Below, in pieces: positions 1 through 9,275 of a stretch of DNA of 64,000 bases. A program made the position numbers and the translations under genes. The number at the start of each line of letters is the position of its first letter. Within the stretch, counting starts at the first letter, position 1. The notes under the pieces were generated by a model. The model was not told where the DNA came from, searched no databases, and saw only the letters and a list, made by a program, of their open reading frames with translations. This DNA comes from Anaerolineae bacterium (GTDB taxonomy: Bacteria > Chloroflexota > Anaerolineae > Aggregatilineales > J027): the NCBI GenBank assembly GCA_008933735.1, contig WBUL01000014.1, positions 57,813-121,812 of the forward strand, read 5' to 3'.

Positions 1-1110
1 TATTCCAGCGTCGAGAATGTGGGAATCATTCTCATGGGAGTCGGAACCGGGATGATTGGTCTGGCGACCGATCTGCCGATGGTGGCGCTGCTCGGCTTTT
101 TGGCAGCGCTGTACCATCTCCTGAACCATTCTTTTTTCAAAGGGCTGCTGTTCCTGTGTGCGGGGTCACTGGACTATCGCCTTCATACCCGCAACCTGAA
201 TGAGATGGGAGGGTTGGGCAGATTAATGCCCTGGACTGGCTTGACCTTCCTCGTCGGGGCACTGGCAATTTCGGCAATTCCGCCTCTCAACGGGTTCGTC
301 AGCGAATGGCTGACCTATCAGTCCTTCTTTGCGGGGAACCGGGCAGAAGAATTCATTGTCCGGGCTGTATTACCCCTGTCGGCAGCGATCCTGGCGCTGG
401 TAGGGGCGCTGGCCCTTATGGTTGCCGTCAAGATGTACGGGGGCGCTTTTACCGGTCCCGCCCGTAGTGACCGTGCCAGGCAGGTGGACGAAGTGCCGGG
501 CCCCATGCTCACGGGGATGATGATTTTAGCGATTGGTTGCATCGCGTTGGGATTGGGCGCTTCACTTGTTGTTCCCTACCTGGCGAATGTAGTCACCGAT
601 GTGCTGAATGTTCCATCTGCTGAGGTTGCGACTGAACTCTGGGTGTATCCGGGCAATATGGGGACGGCGGTTCTCTCTACTCCACTTATTGCGATTCTTT
701 TGTTGGGGCTGCTGGTCGTTCCAATCGTGCTGGTCACCGTTTATGGCGGTTACCGGGCAGGCAGGCGGGTTGTGGATGACCCCTGGGCCTGCGGTTACGG
801 ATATTCCAGCCAGATGTCCAGTTCAGCCAGCAGTTTTGACAAGCCAATCGCTGTGATCTTTAGCTGGATTTATCTGCTCCGGTCTGTCACCCGGAAGCCA
901 CTGGGGGCGATTGTGACCTGGGCCAAACGCTCCAAAGAGTCCTTGTCTCGTGCAGAACCTTTCGTGGAAAACGCCATCAGGCCGCCTTCCACGCGGGTGG
1001 TGGATTATTTGGGAAATCACATTCAGGCACTTCAAATGGGGGATATTCGAACCTATTGTCTCTACATCGTTCTTACCTTGATTATCCTGCTGATCGTGGT
1101 TTTCCATTAG
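1..1110 (+). CDS. hyfB: Hydrogenase-4 subunit B-like proton-pumping membrane subunit, C-terminal part
   Basis: This is the C-terminal part of a NuoL/M/N-type antiporter-like subunit of a membrane-bound [NiFe] hydrogenase. The frame is open from base 1 (it begins Y-S-S-V-E-N-V-G, a motif usually internal to these proteins), so the gene starts upstream of the window and 369 codons are visible; E. coli HyfB is about 670 residues. Several hydrophobic helices are evident, with the conserved lysine-containing helix near LLNHSFFKGLLF and the loop IPPLNGFVSEW. The last part resembles the HyfB/HycC C-terminal extension (DDPWACGYGY). It would form part of the ion-translocating arm in the cytoplasmic membrane. 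It opens a tightly packed operon; hyfC starts 10 bases downstream. Confidence 0.9.
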   Translation, partial: YSSVENVGIILMGVGTGMIGLATDLPMVALLGFLAALYHLLNHSFFKGLLFLCAGSLDYRLHTRNLNEMGGLGRLMPWTGLTFLVGALAISAIPPLNGFVSEWLTYQSFFAGNRAEEFIVRAVLPLSAAILALVGALALMVAVKMYGGAFTGPARSDRARQVDEVPGPMLTGMMILAIGCIALGLGASLVVPYLANVVTDVLNVPSAEVATELWVYPGNMGTAVLSTPLIAILLLGLLVVPIVLVTVYGGYRAGRRVVDDPWACGYGYSSQMSSSASSFDKPIAVIFSWIYLLRSVTRKPLGAIVTWAKRSKESLSRAEPFVENAIRPPSTRVVDYLGNHIQALQMGDIRTYCLYIVLTLIILLIVVFH

Positions 1111-1120
1111 GGAAAATGTC

Positions 1121-2077
1121 ATGACGACCTATATCGGTGTGATCCTCATCGGGTTTTTACAGGCGTTCGCGGTTTTGGCGCTCGCGCCGCTGTTTTCAGG
1201 ATTCTCCCGCGTGTTGAGAGCCAAAATGCACAATCGTCGTGGGCCCAGCATCTTCCAGAACTATCACGATCTGGTAAAGCTCATGAAACGGCAGGAGGTC
1301 GTCTCAAGCCAGGCCGGATGGGTTTTCCTTATTACGCCGTTTGTCAGCGTGTCCACGATGTTATTGGTGGCAGCTATTATCCCGATTTTCACGACGCAAT
1401 CTCTCTTCGGATGGATTGGCGATCTGATCCTGGTCGTTTATTTGTTTGCGCTCTCACGCTTTTTCTTCGCCCTGTCCGGCCTTGAGACGGGCAATACTTT
1501 TGGCGGGCTGGGGGCCAAACGTGAATTGGTCATTTCCGTCCTAGTGGAGCCCGTCATCTTGCTGGTCTTGTTCGTCATGGCTCTGCTGGCCGACTCCACC
1601 AACCTGGGTGTAATCAGTACCAAAATCGCCGATGGGCAAATCCTTTATTACACCTCGGTCTGGCTGGGTATGCTCGCGTTCGCGTTTGCGATCTTCGTTG
1701 AAATGGGCAAACTGCCTTTCGACATGGCAGAAGCTGAACAAGAACTCCAGGAGGGCCCGCTGGCTGAGTTTTCCGGGCCAGCGCTGGCACTCATGAAATG
1801 GGGAATTTACTTAAAACAGCTCATCCTCGTTTCTTTGTTCCTGGCGGTTTTCCTGCCCTTTGGCAGCGCCACCATGACCTCCACCGAACTTCCATCGCTG
1901 TTGAGGATTCTGCTGGGGGCGGTGGTTTATGTGCTTAAGGTCGGTCTGTTCTACTTTGTTGTGGCGGTGCTGGAAAACGCCATGGCAAGAGTGCGTTACC
2001 TGAAGGCTGCGGTTGCGACCTGGACTGCTTTAGGGGCAGCAATCCTGTCCTTTGTGTTTTATCTGGCGAATGTGTAA
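1121..2077 (+). CDS. hyfC: Hydrogenase-4 subunit C-like (NuoH/HycD family)
   Basis: A NuoH/complex I ND1-type subunit of 318 residues, the usual length for HyfC/HycD. In formate hydrogenlyase and complex I relatives it docks the hydrophilic hydrogenase arm onto the membrane. About eight hydrophobic segments can be seen. The family loops are present: an early NRRGPS, then a KREL loop after GGLGA, and the acidic motif LPFDMAEAEQEL followed by GPLAEFSG. It begins with ATG 10 bases after hyfB and is followed by hyfD after 17 bases, so it is almost certainly co-transcribed. Nothing is missing or broken. Confidence 0.95.
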   Translation: MTTYIGVILIGFLQAFAVLALAPLFSGFSRVLRAKMHNRRGPSIFQNYHDLVKLMKRQEVVSSQAGWVFLITPFVSVSTMLLVAAIIPIFTTQSLFGWIGDLILVVYLFALSRFFFALSGLETGNTFGGLGAKRELVISVLVEPVILLVLFVMALLADSTNLGVISTKIADGQILYYTSVWLGMLAFAFAIFVEMGKLPFDMAEAEQELQEGPLAEFSGPALALMKWGIYLKQLILVSLFLAVFLPFGSATMTSTELPSLLRILLGAVVYVLKVGLFYFVVAVLENAMARVRYLKAAVATWTALGAAILSFVFYLANV

Positions 2078-2094
2078 TTGAGAAGGAACGAAGA

Positions 2095-3543
2095 GTGGTC
2101 GCGTTAGTCCTCGCCAGTTTCCTGCTTCCTTTTTTGGGTGGCGGATTGTCGCTGGTGCTCCCGTCCAACTGGGTCAAAAGATCCAGCCAGCTTATCGCGG
2201 GCCTGGCCTTTGTATGCACCCTGTTCGTTTTGATCGACCAGGCAGCGGATCGGCAAAGCAGCACCACGGAAGACTTACTTGTTTTTTCGGAAGAACGGAT
2301 CGTGGTGTTTGGTGTCATCATCGATAAGCTCAGCGCCCTGATCGGGTTAGCCGTCAGCTTAGTCGGGTTTTTGATCGTCGTTTATTCAGCAGGCTACCTC
2401 AGTGCAGAAAATCGTGAGCACCCCGAACCTGACCTCAAACGTCGATATTATTGCTTTTTGTTGATGTTCATCGGTTCAATGAATGGTCTGGTGTACTCGT
2501 CCACCTTGATCGGTTTATTGTGGTTTTTTGAATTGACGGGTGTTTGCTCCTGGGCGTTGATCGGTTACTACGATGATCTCAAGGCACGTAAGGCCGCCCT
2601 GAAAGCCATCATCACGACACAGGTCGCTTCGCTCGGACTGTATGTATCAACGGCAGTCCTGTTTAGCAAGAGTGACACGTTTCAGCTTTCGGCACTCGCC
2701 GATCTGGATGATGACGCTAAGATCGTCATTTTTATCGGAATACTGATCGCCGCCTGGGGTAAATCGGCACAACTGCCTTTTCACTTCTGGCTGCCAGACG
2801 CCATGACCGCACCTACTCCAATCAGTGCTTACCTGCACGCCGCCTCGATGGTTAAAGTGGGGGTGTATATCTTCGCCCGCTGCCTCATCTCTGCGGGGAG
2901 TGTGCCCACCGTGATCGGAACCGTTGGCGCACTTATGGCAGTCATGACGATGATCTACGGGTTCCTGATGTATTTCCCTCAAAAAGACCTGAAGCGGCTG
3001 CTGGCTTATTCGACCATCACTCAGCTCTCGTATATCTTCCTGGCACTATCGGTCTCAGTCTTTGGTTCGAGCCTGGCTTTCAACGGTGCTGTTGCCCACA
3101 TCTTTAACCATGCCTTTGCCAAGAGTCTGTTCTTCCTGGTAGCAGGTGCGCTCAGCTATGCGGCGGGCACGAAGATGCTGCCTTCGCTGAAAGGGGTCAT
3201 GAGCAAAATGCCGCTGGTGGGTGGCAGTTTTTTGGTTGCCACGCTGGCGGTGACTGGCGTCCCCCCCTTCAACGGTTTCTTCAGCAAATTCAGCATTCTG
3301 GCAGGCGGTTTTGAAGCAGCCGAGTCCGATCCCTGGTTAATCGTGCTGATGCTGATGGCGGTGGTCGAGACCATCGGAAGTTTTGCCTGGCTCTTCTGGG
3401 TGTTCGGTTCAGCGGTGCCTGGGGAACCCTCAAGCGAGGTGGCTGCTTCAACACCCCTCGCGCCACAAATCCAGTTTGTGCTGGTGGTGCTGGTCTGCCT
3501 GACGCTTGTCTCAGGTTATTGGGCGATGGTATGGCTGGGATGA
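2095..3543 (+). CDS. hyfD: Hydrogenase-4 subunit D-like antiporter-type membrane subunit
   Basis: A second NuoL/M/N-like ion-translocating subunit (482 residues; E. coli HyfD is about 479). HyfD occurs in Hyf-type but not in the simpler Hyc-type hydrogenlyases, so it marks this as a hydrogenase with extra pump modules. The family blocks are clear: a lysine-containing helix at AAWGKSAQLPFHFWLPDAM, then the APTPISAYLHAASMVKVG block, a second conserved lysine in DLKRLLAYSTITQ, and GVPPFNGFFSK. The start is GTG at 2095, preceded by AAGGAA with good spacing. It overlaps the region upstream of hyfE, whose own start lies at 3563. Confidence 0.93.
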   Translation: MVALVLASFLLPFLGGGLSLVLPSNWVKRSSQLIAGLAFVCTLFVLIDQAADRQSSTTEDLLVFSEERIVVFGVIIDKLSALIGLAVSLVGFLIVVYSAGYLSAENREHPEPDLKRRYYCFLLMFIGSMNGLVYSSTLIGLLWFFELTGVCSWALIGYYDDLKARKAALKAIITTQVASLGLYVSTAVLFSKSDTFQLSALADLDDDAKIVIFIGILIAAWGKSAQLPFHFWLPDAMTAPTPISAYLHAASMVKVGVYIFARCLISAGSVPTVIGTVGALMAVMTMIYGFLMYFPQKDLKRLLAYSTITQLSYIFLALSVSVFGSSLAFNGAVAHIFNHAFAKSLFFLVAGALSYAAGTKMLPSLKGVMSKMPLVGGSFLVATLAVTGVPPFNGFFSKFSILAGGFEAAESDPWLIVLMLMAVVETIGSFAWLFWVFGSAVPGEPSSEVAASTPLAPQIQFVLVVLVCLTLVSGYWAMVWLG

Positions 3544-3562
3544 AATAGAAGAGGAGACACGG

Positions 3563-4213
3563 ATGCCGAGCGAAACGCTCGTAAACAGCTTGTCTGGATT
3601 ATTAATTCTGACCTCTTTGCTGGTTATCGAGGCCAAGCGCCCACGCTGGTCGGCCTTTTTGTACAGCCTTCAGTCTGTGGTGCTGGTCAGCATCTTCCTG
3701 GCGCTCGCCTACACGACTGAAGCCGAGCAGCTTTACCTGTGGGCGGCCAGTGCTTTTGCCACCAAAGTTGTGCTGGTTCCCTGGATACTTTATAGAGCGC
3801 TGTCGCGGGTCGGTGATCCTGAAAAACCGCGTAATGTCATGGGCACCAGGCTCTCTCTCTTCCTGGCGGCGGCGGCGGTAACCGTTTCTTTCATGGTGGT
3901 GGACCAGATCCAACTTGAAGCGGCGGAGTCGTATAAACCAGCTCTGGCGATCTCACTGGCCCATTTTTTCTTTGGTCAGTTGTGCATCCTGACACAGCGC
4001 AATCTCTTTAAACAGGTTCTCGGCTTTTGCCTGATGGAAAACGGCTCCCATCTGACCCTGGCACTGCTGGCTTACAACGCGCCGGAGCTGGTTGAAATTG
4101 GCATTGCTACTGACGCGGTATTCGGGGTGGTCATCATGGTGGTGCTTGGAAATCAGATCTATAAGCGCCTTCATACCCTGGACACATCTGACCTGACCAC
4201 CCTGAAAGGATGA
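3563..4213 (+). CDS. hyfE: Hydrogenase-4 subunit E-like (NuoK/MrpC-like) membrane subunit
   Basis: A small membrane protein with about seven hydrophobic helices, of the HyfE family. The frame stays open back to a TTG at 3506 inside hyfD, but the ATG at 3563 has GAGGAG six bases upstream and gives 216 residues, the same length as E. coli HyfE, so it was chosen. HyfE contains a NuoK-like part and lies in the membrane arm between the antiporter-like subunits. A conserved block near the C-terminal half (GQLCILTQRNLFKQVLGFCL, then ENGSHLTLALLA) supports the family. It sits between hyfD and hyfF with seven bases to the next start. Confidence 0.92.
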   Translation: MPSETLVNSLSGLLILTSLLVIEAKRPRWSAFLYSLQSVVLVSIFLALAYTTEAEQLYLWAASAFATKVVLVPWILYRALSRVGDPEKPRNVMGTRLSLFLAAAAVTVSFMVVDQIQLEAAESYKPALAISLAHFFFGQLCILTQRNLFKQVLGFCLMENGSHLTLALLAYNAPELVEIGIATDAVFGVVIMVVLGNQIYKRLHTLDTSDLTTLKG

Positions 4214-4220
4214 GTGCCAA

Positions 4221-5738
4221 ATGACTGAAACAACCAAACTGACCTGGCTCCTGCTCATCCCTCTGCTCTTTTCCCTGGCAGCCTTCGCGGCCCGCTGGCT
4301 GAACGGCACCAGACGCCGGGTGGTGGAGATCTCTCACCTGTTGAGTATCAGCCTGGTACTGGTGATGTCCCTGGTGACTGTCAATAAGGTGGTCAGTTCA
4401 GGGCAGATATTTGGCCTGGGCCGTTGGCTGCATGTGGACAGCCTCAGCGCGATCTTCCTGCTGATTATTGGCGCGGTCGGCTTTCTGGTGGGAATCTATT
4501 CCATCGGTTACACCCGGCATGACCTCAGGATGGGAGAACTCGACGACAACCAGCTCAGCACATACTACAGCCTCTTTAGCCTGTTCTTATTTTCTATGCT
4601 GCTGGTGGTAACGGCCAATAATATCATCATGATGTGGGTCGCGGTGGAAGCGACTACCTTAGGTTCCGCCTTCCTGGTTGGAATTTATGGACGGCAGGCG
4701 TCGCTTGAAGCTGCCTGGAAATACGTCATTATCTGCACGGTCGGGGTGGCCTTCGGCCTGTATGGGACGATCCTCGTGTATTCCGATGCGTTTAATGTGA
4801 TGCAGGTTCCCGGTGACGCCGTGCTGTGGACAGAGATCATGAAAAACGCGCAGGCGCTTGATCCTTCCCTGATTAAGATGGCATTCATCTTTGTGCTGGT
4901 CGGTTTTGGAACCAAAGCAGGTCTGTTCCCCATGCACACCTGGCTGCCCGACGCACATAGTGAAGCACCCAGCCCGATCAGTGCCCTGCTCTCCGGGGTG
5001 CTGCTTAACTGTGCCCTGCTGGTCGTGTTTCGCTTCGCGGCCATTACCAATCTCGTTCTTGGTCAGGATTTTGTCCAGAATCTTTTCCTTGTCTTTGGCA
5101 CGCTGTCCATTGCGGCCGCAGCTTTCTTTATGTATGTCCAGCGTGACATCAAGCGTTTGCTGGCTTACTCCAGTATGGAAAATATTGGCCTCATCGTGCT
5201 CGCTTTCGGGCTGGGTGGCTCGGTCGGAATCTTTGCCGGACTCTTGCAGGCCATCAACCACAGCCTGGTCAAGGCACTCATGTTTTGCACCACAGGCAAC
5301 ATCCTGATTAAGTACCGGTCCCGCAGTCTGGATCAGGTGAAAGGGCTGGTACAGGCGATACCTTTCACAAGCGTCCTGCTGATCATTGGCGCGTTTGCCC
5401 TCGTGGGCCTCCCTCCTTTTAATATCTTTGTGAGCAAGTTTTTTATTGTCACAGCTGGTCTGGGAACCGGTCATGTGTGGTTGATGATTTTGTGCCTGCT
5501 CCTGCTGATCATTGTTTTTGCCGCTTTCTTCCGGGTGATCGCCTCCACCCTCTTTGGTGAAAAACCGGATGGCATAGTCAAAGGTGAATCCAATTCTTTA
5601 ACCCTGATACCCGGTGCGGTCTTCATCCTGCTCATCGTTACCCTTGGGTTATATCTCCCATCGGAACTGACGACGCTGCTGGATGGCGCAAGTGACATGC
5701 TGTTGAACGGAGATCCCAGCCAGGCGGTGGGACGGTGA
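4221..5738 (+). CDS. hyfF: Hydrogenase-4 subunit F-like antiporter-type membrane subunit
   Basis: A third NuoL/M/N-like subunit (505 residues; HyfF relatives are about 520). Visible hallmarks are the helix with TKAGLFPMHTWLPDAHSEAP followed by SPISALLSG, the lysine/arginine motif DIKRLLAYSSMENIG, and VGLPPFNIFVSKF. With HyfB and HyfD it gives three putative ion channels, as in Hyf of E. coli, and predicts greater ion-pumping capacity than a Hyc-type complex. The start ATG at 4221 lies seven bases after hyfE. Hydrophobic throughout; no defect seen. Confidence 0.94.
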   Translation: MTETTKLTWLLLIPLLFSLAAFAARWLNGTRRRVVEISHLLSISLVLVMSLVTVNKVVSSGQIFGLGRWLHVDSLSAIFLLIIGAVGFLVGIYSIGYTRHDLRMGELDDNQLSTYYSLFSLFLFSMLLVVTANNIIMMWVAVEATTLGSAFLVGIYGRQASLEAAWKYVIICTVGVAFGLYGTILVYSDAFNVMQVPGDAVLWTEIMKNAQALDPSLIKMAFIFVLVGFGTKAGLFPMHTWLPDAHSEAPSPISALLSGVLLNCALLVVFRFAAITNLVLGQDFVQNLFLVFGTLSIAAAAFFMYVQRDIKRLLAYSSMENIGLIVLAFGLGGSVGIFAGLLQAINHSLVKALMFCTTGNILIKYRSRSLDQVKGLVQAIPFTSVLLIIGAFALVGLPPFNIFVSKFFIVTAGLGTGHVWLMILCLLLLIIVFAAFFRVIASTLFGEKPDGIVKGESNSLTLIPGAVFILLIVTLGLYLPSELTTLLDGASDMLLNGDPSQAVGR

Positions 5739-5784
5739 ATAAGGACACCCATAGAAAAATACTGAACAAGACGCGGGGTTCAAT

Positions 5785-7527
5785 ATGGTGATCGGGAACG
5801 AAACGAAACCTAAGATAGGTCAGAGTTATGTCGAAGCAGTGCGGGCTCGCTTTGGCAATTCAATTCTGGATGAAACCTGGCAGGCGCCCGATCAGGTGAC
5901 CCTGACTGTCTCCCTAAACTGCCTTCCGGATGTGGTGGAAATGCTTTATTACGAGCAGGGTGGCTGGCTCGCTTCAGTGGCGGTCAACGATGAACGCCCG
6001 TTAAACGGCCAGTTTGCAATCTACTACATCCTGTCAGTTGAAGGAAACGGCGATGAAGCACCGCCCGCTGAGAAGGCCTACGTGGTCGTGCACGCCCAGA
6101 TTCCACCCCACCAGCCCGAATTTCCGGCGGTCACGCCGAAAGTCCCCGCTGCGATCTGGTATGAGCGGGAAGCCCGCGATATGTTTGGCCTCCAACCCAT
6201 CGGACTGCCCGACCAGCGCCGTCTGGTGCTGCCCGACGACTGGCCTGATAATCTGTATCCGCTCCGCAAGGATGCGATGGATTATCGTTTCCGGCCAGAG
6301 CCTACTACAGAAAATGAAACGTATGATTTCATCCAGGTCGAAGGGGAAGGCATTGTCCAGGTTCCGCTTGGCCCGCTGCACATCACCTCCGATGAACCCG
6401 GCCACTTCCGTTTATATGTCGATGGTGAACACATTGTCGATGCCGATTATCGGCTGTTCTATGTGCATCGCGGGATGGAAAAACTCGCCGAGAGCCGGAT
6501 GAGCTATGATCAGGTCACCTTCCTGGCGGATCGAATCTGCGGCATCTGTGGTTATGCTCACAACGTGGCTTACAGCACATCGGTTGAACGGGCACTGGGC
6601 ATTGAAGTGCCCGAACGAGCACAGTTCATCCGCACGATTCTGCTCGAAGTCGAACGCCTGCACAGCCATTTGCTCAACCTGGGGCTGGCCTGCCACTTCG
6701 TCGGTTTTGACACGGGCTTCATGCAGTTTTTCCGTGTGCGCGAAAAAGCGATGAAGATGGCGGAACTCCTGACAGGATCACGCAAAACCTACGGCGTCAA
6801 CCTGATCGGCGGTGTGCGGCGCGACATCTTAAAAGAGCAGCGGCTAACCACCCTGAAACTGCTTGGCGAGCTGCGCCAGGAAGTGACCACGCTGGTCAAT
6901 ATGCTGCTGGAGACACCCCATATCGTCCAGCGCACGCAGAACATTGGCCTCCTGGAAGCACAGGTGGCACGTGACTACAGCCCTGTCGGGCCGACCTTGC
7001 GAGGCTCTGGCTTTGCCCGCGACATCCGCGTGATCCATCCCTACTGCGCTTACGACCGTGTCCCGTGGACAGTGATTGCGAAAGAGGGTTGTGATGTTCT
7101 TTCGCGTACCCTGATTCGCGCCGAGGAGTTTTTTGAATCGGTTTCGATGGTCGAACGCTGTCTCGACGCCATGCCCGATGGGCCCGTGTTGACGGAAGGT
7201 TTTACTTACAAACCATTCCAATTTGCGCTCGGCTATGTCGAAGCCCCTCGCGGTGAAGATATCCATTGGAGCATGTTAGGTGATAACCAGAAAATCTATC
7301 GGTGGAAGTGCCGCGCATCCAGTTATAACAACTGGCCTTCGCTGCGCTACATGCTGCGTGGCAATACCATTTCCGATGCCCCTCTGATCGTCGCCAGTAT
7401 TGATCCATGTTACTCCTGCACCGAACGGGTAACGGTCATTGATGTCCGCAAGAAAAAAGCGACCATCGTGCCATACAAGGAAATGGAACGCTACTGTATC
7501 GAACGAAAAGACTCGCCGCTGAAATAG
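5785..7527 (+). CDS. hyfG: [NiFe] hydrogenase group 4 large subunit (HyfG/HycE-like, NuoC-NuoD fusion)
   Basis: The catalytic large subunit. Residues about 1-180 form a NuoC-like 30-kDa domain (with WYEREARDMFG) and the remainder a NuoD-like [NiFe] domain. All four nickel-ligand cysteines are present: C252 and C255 in RICGIC, C542 and C545 in DPCYSC. The peptide after the last cysteine pair runs to KDSPLK and closely resembles the E. coli HycE tail that is cleaved by HycI during maturation, which fits the hycI gene downstream. The protein should reduce protons or oxidise H2 on the cytoplasmic side of the membrane. Length (580) fits HycE/HyfG (about 555-570). A 46-base gap separates it from hyfF. 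Confidence 0.96.
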   Translation: MVIGNETKPKIGQSYVEAVRARFGNSILDETWQAPDQVTLTVSLNCLPDVVEMLYYEQGGWLASVAVNDERPLNGQFAIYYILSVEGNGDEAPPAEKAYVVVHAQIPPHQPEFPAVTPKVPAAIWYEREARDMFGLQPIGLPDQRRLVLPDDWPDNLYPLRKDAMDYRFRPEPTTENETYDFIQVEGEGIVQVPLGPLHITSDEPGHFRLYVDGEHIVDADYRLFYVHRGMEKLAESRMSYDQVTFLADRICGICGYAHNVAYSTSVERALGIEVPERAQFIRTILLEVERLHSHLLNLGLACHFVGFDTGFMQFFRVREKAMKMAELLTGSRKTYGVNLIGGVRRDILKEQRLTTLKLLGELRQEVTTLVNMLLETPHIVQRTQNIGLLEAQVARDYSPVGPTLRGSGFARDIRVIHPYCAYDRVPWTVIAKEGCDVLSRTLIRAEEFFESVSMVERCLDAMPDGPVLTEGFTYKPFQFALGYVEAPRGEDIHWSMLGDNQKIYRWKCRASSYNNWPSLRYMLRGNTISDAPLIVASIDPCYSCTERVTVIDVRKKKATIVPYKEMERYCIERKDSPLK

Positions 7528-7548
7528 CAGCATGAGGAGATAGGCATT

Positions 7549-8082
7549 ATGCTAAAGCTGATCAGGGAAGTATTGAGAGTTGGCGAGGCCACCATCTCGT
7601 ATCCCTCCAAACCGGTGGAGGTGATGCCGGGTTTTCGGGGCAAGCCGCATCACGATCCTGAACGCTGCATCGCCTGTGCAGCCTGCGCGATTGCCTGCCC
7701 CCCCAACGCGCTGACGATCACGACAGATCTCGATCAAGGAGTACGCACCTGGTCATTGTTTGTGGGGCGCTGCATTTATTGTGGGCGCTGTGAGGAAGTT
7801 TGCCCCACGGGTGCCATTACCCTCAGCCAGGATTTCGAGCTGGCCGTCGCGGATAAGCAGGACTTATACGACCACGCTGACTACAAACTGGCAGCCTGCC
7901 GCATCTGCGGAACCTATTTTGCGCCTGTTAAGGAAATTGAATATGTGGATGCCTTGCTCCAACAGAGCGGCCTGTCCGATGACTATGCAGCGAACGTCCG
8001 CGCCCTGCTGGAAATCTGCCCGGCGTGCAAACGCAAGAATGACGTTCGTAAGATGGTGGGTCTTTATCAGGAGAAAGACTGA
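7549..8082 (+). CDS. hyfH: Hydrogenase-4 subunit H-like 2x[4Fe-4S] ferredoxin (HycF/NuoI family)
   Basis: A NuoI-type electron-transfer subunit of 177 residues. Two [4Fe-4S] motifs are complete: C40/C43/C46/C50 followed by P, and C75/C78/C81/C85 followed by P. The C-terminal third has two further CxxC pairs (CRIC and CPAC), as in HycF/HyfH, suggesting a small metal site. It would carry electrons between the NADH/Fdh-like module and the small subunit HyfI. ATG at 7549 is preceded by GAGGAG, and the stop overlaps the hyfI start by one base (TGATG), a sign of translational coupling. Confidence 0.95.
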   Translation: MLKLIREVLRVGEATISYPSKPVEVMPGFRGKPHHDPERCIACAACAIACPPNALTITTDLDQGVRTWSLFVGRCIYCGRCEEVCPTGAITLSQDFELAVADKQDLYDHADYKLAACRICGTYFAPVKEIEYVDALLQQSGLSDDYAANVRALLEICPACKRKNDVRKMVGLYQEKD

Positions 8083-8873
8083 TGTTCGGCGATAACACGA
8101 CCAGCAATCCAATGCTGGCAGAACGCAGCCAGTATGCCATTCATCAAGATCCCGAGATAGGACAGCTCAAGGCCGCACTGCTCAAAGATATTCAGCGCTC
8201 AGTCTTCGTCTATCGTGTGGACTGCGGCGGCTGCAATGGCTGCGAGATCGAAATTTTCGCAGCCCTCACACCGCTGTTCGATGTTGAGCGTTTTGGGATC
8301 AAGGTGGTCTCGTCACCCCGTCATGCGGATGTGCTGGTCTTCACCGGCTCGATGACACGGTCAATGCGCGTCCCTGCACTACGGGCGTATCATGCCGCCC
8401 CAGATCCGAAGATTTGCGTCGCTTATGGCGCGTGTGGCTGTTCAGGTGGCATCTTTCATGACCTCTACTGCGTTTGGGGTGGCGCTGATAAGGTCGTCCC
8501 GGTTGATGTCTACATTCCAGGGTGCCCGCCAACACCTGCGGCTACCATTTACGGCTTCGCAATGGCACTTGGCATTCTGAGCCAGAAGTTGAAAGCCGTT
8601 CACCATGTCCAGTCAGAAAATGAACACGTGCTGCCGCGTCATCCGGAAATCCCGCTGATTCTGCGGGTAGAAATTGAACGCGAGGCCCGGCGGATGGCTG
8701 GCTACTGGCATGGGAAGCGAATCGCCGAAACTTTTTTTGGCCTTATCAAGGGTGATTCTCAACCCATCGAGCAGACGGTTCGGGCCTATCTTGAACAGGA
8801 AGATGATCCCCGGCTTACCGAGATCGTGACCCGCCTGGAAAGCATTTACCATGCCTATCATGGAGCACGTTAA
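8082..8873 (+). CDS. hyfI: [NiFe] hydrogenase group 4 small subunit (HyfI/HycG, NuoB family)
   Basis: A NuoB-like small subunit of 263 residues holding the cluster proximal to the NiFe site. The motif CGGCNGCEIEI starts at C48, followed by the later cysteines in AYGACGCSGG and YIPGCPPTP, together the usual ligand set for one [4Fe-4S] cluster. Compared with NuoB there is a C-terminal extension of about 90 residues, as in HyfI and HycG. It has no Tat signal peptide, in line with a cytoplasm-facing group 4 enzyme. It overlaps hyfH by one base and is followed by the HycH homologue after three bases. Confidence 0.95.
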   Translation: MFGDNTTSNPMLAERSQYAIHQDPEIGQLKAALLKDIQRSVFVYRVDCGGCNGCEIEIFAALTPLFDVERFGIKVVSSPRHADVLVFTGSMTRSMRVPALRAYHAAPDPKICVAYGACGCSGGIFHDLYCVWGGADKVVPVDVYIPGCPPTPAATIYGFAMALGILSQKLKAVHHVQSENEHVLPRHPEIPLILRVEIEREARRMAGYWHGKRIAETFFGLIKGDSQPIEQTVRAYLEQEDDPRLTEIVTRLESIYHAYHGAR

Positions 8874-8876
8874 CTC

Positions 8877-9275
8877 ATGACGGTTGTGTTCTACCAGTTG
8901 ACCCATAAGCTCGTCAATCGAGAACAGGATATTCCTGAGGGCCCCCGACAGGTGATCTATTACTCATTGGCGATTGGGCATCATGTCGGCGTGATGGACT
9001 GTTTTCAGAAATTGATGGAGATTCCGGCGGAAGATTACCGCCAGTGGCTGACTCACCTCCCAGAAGGTGCTGCCCGAAGTAAATTAGCGGGTCTGCTGAA
9101 GTGGGGTGAAATAGAGATCAACCAGAGTCATGCCAGCGACCTTTTGCCAGCATTGAAGGATTCTTTGCCTGGAATGGACGCTGGTGAACGGCGCTGGACA
9201 GATATGTTGATCCAATGCCTGCAAACGATGCTCGTAGAACCGGCGCTCTATTTAATGGTACGTAAAACCGTATGA
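8877..9275 (+). CDS. hycH: Formate hydrogenlyase maturation protein HycH/HyfJ family
   Basis: A 132-residue protein matching the HycH/HyfJ family in length, position after the small subunit, and the early block VFYQLTHK and GHHVGVMDCF. HycH acts in maturation of the hydrogenase-3 large subunit in E. coli; its exact step is not settled. It contains no metal-binding cysteine cluster (one Cys only). It overlaps the hycI gene by four bases (ATGA), so the two are likely translated together. The identification rests on my recognition of family motifs and context. Confidence 0.85.
   Translation: MTVVFYQLTHKLVNREQDIPEGPRQVIYYSLAIGHHVGVMDCFQKLMEIPAEDYRQWLTHLPEGAARSKLAGLLKWGEIEINQSHASDLLPALKDSLPGMDAGERRWTDMLIQCLQTMLVEPALYLMVRKTV

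Noticed and set aside
3506..3562. Longer hyfE starting at TTG 3506
   Set aside because: The ATG at 3563 has a GAGGAG site and gives the standard family length and start.
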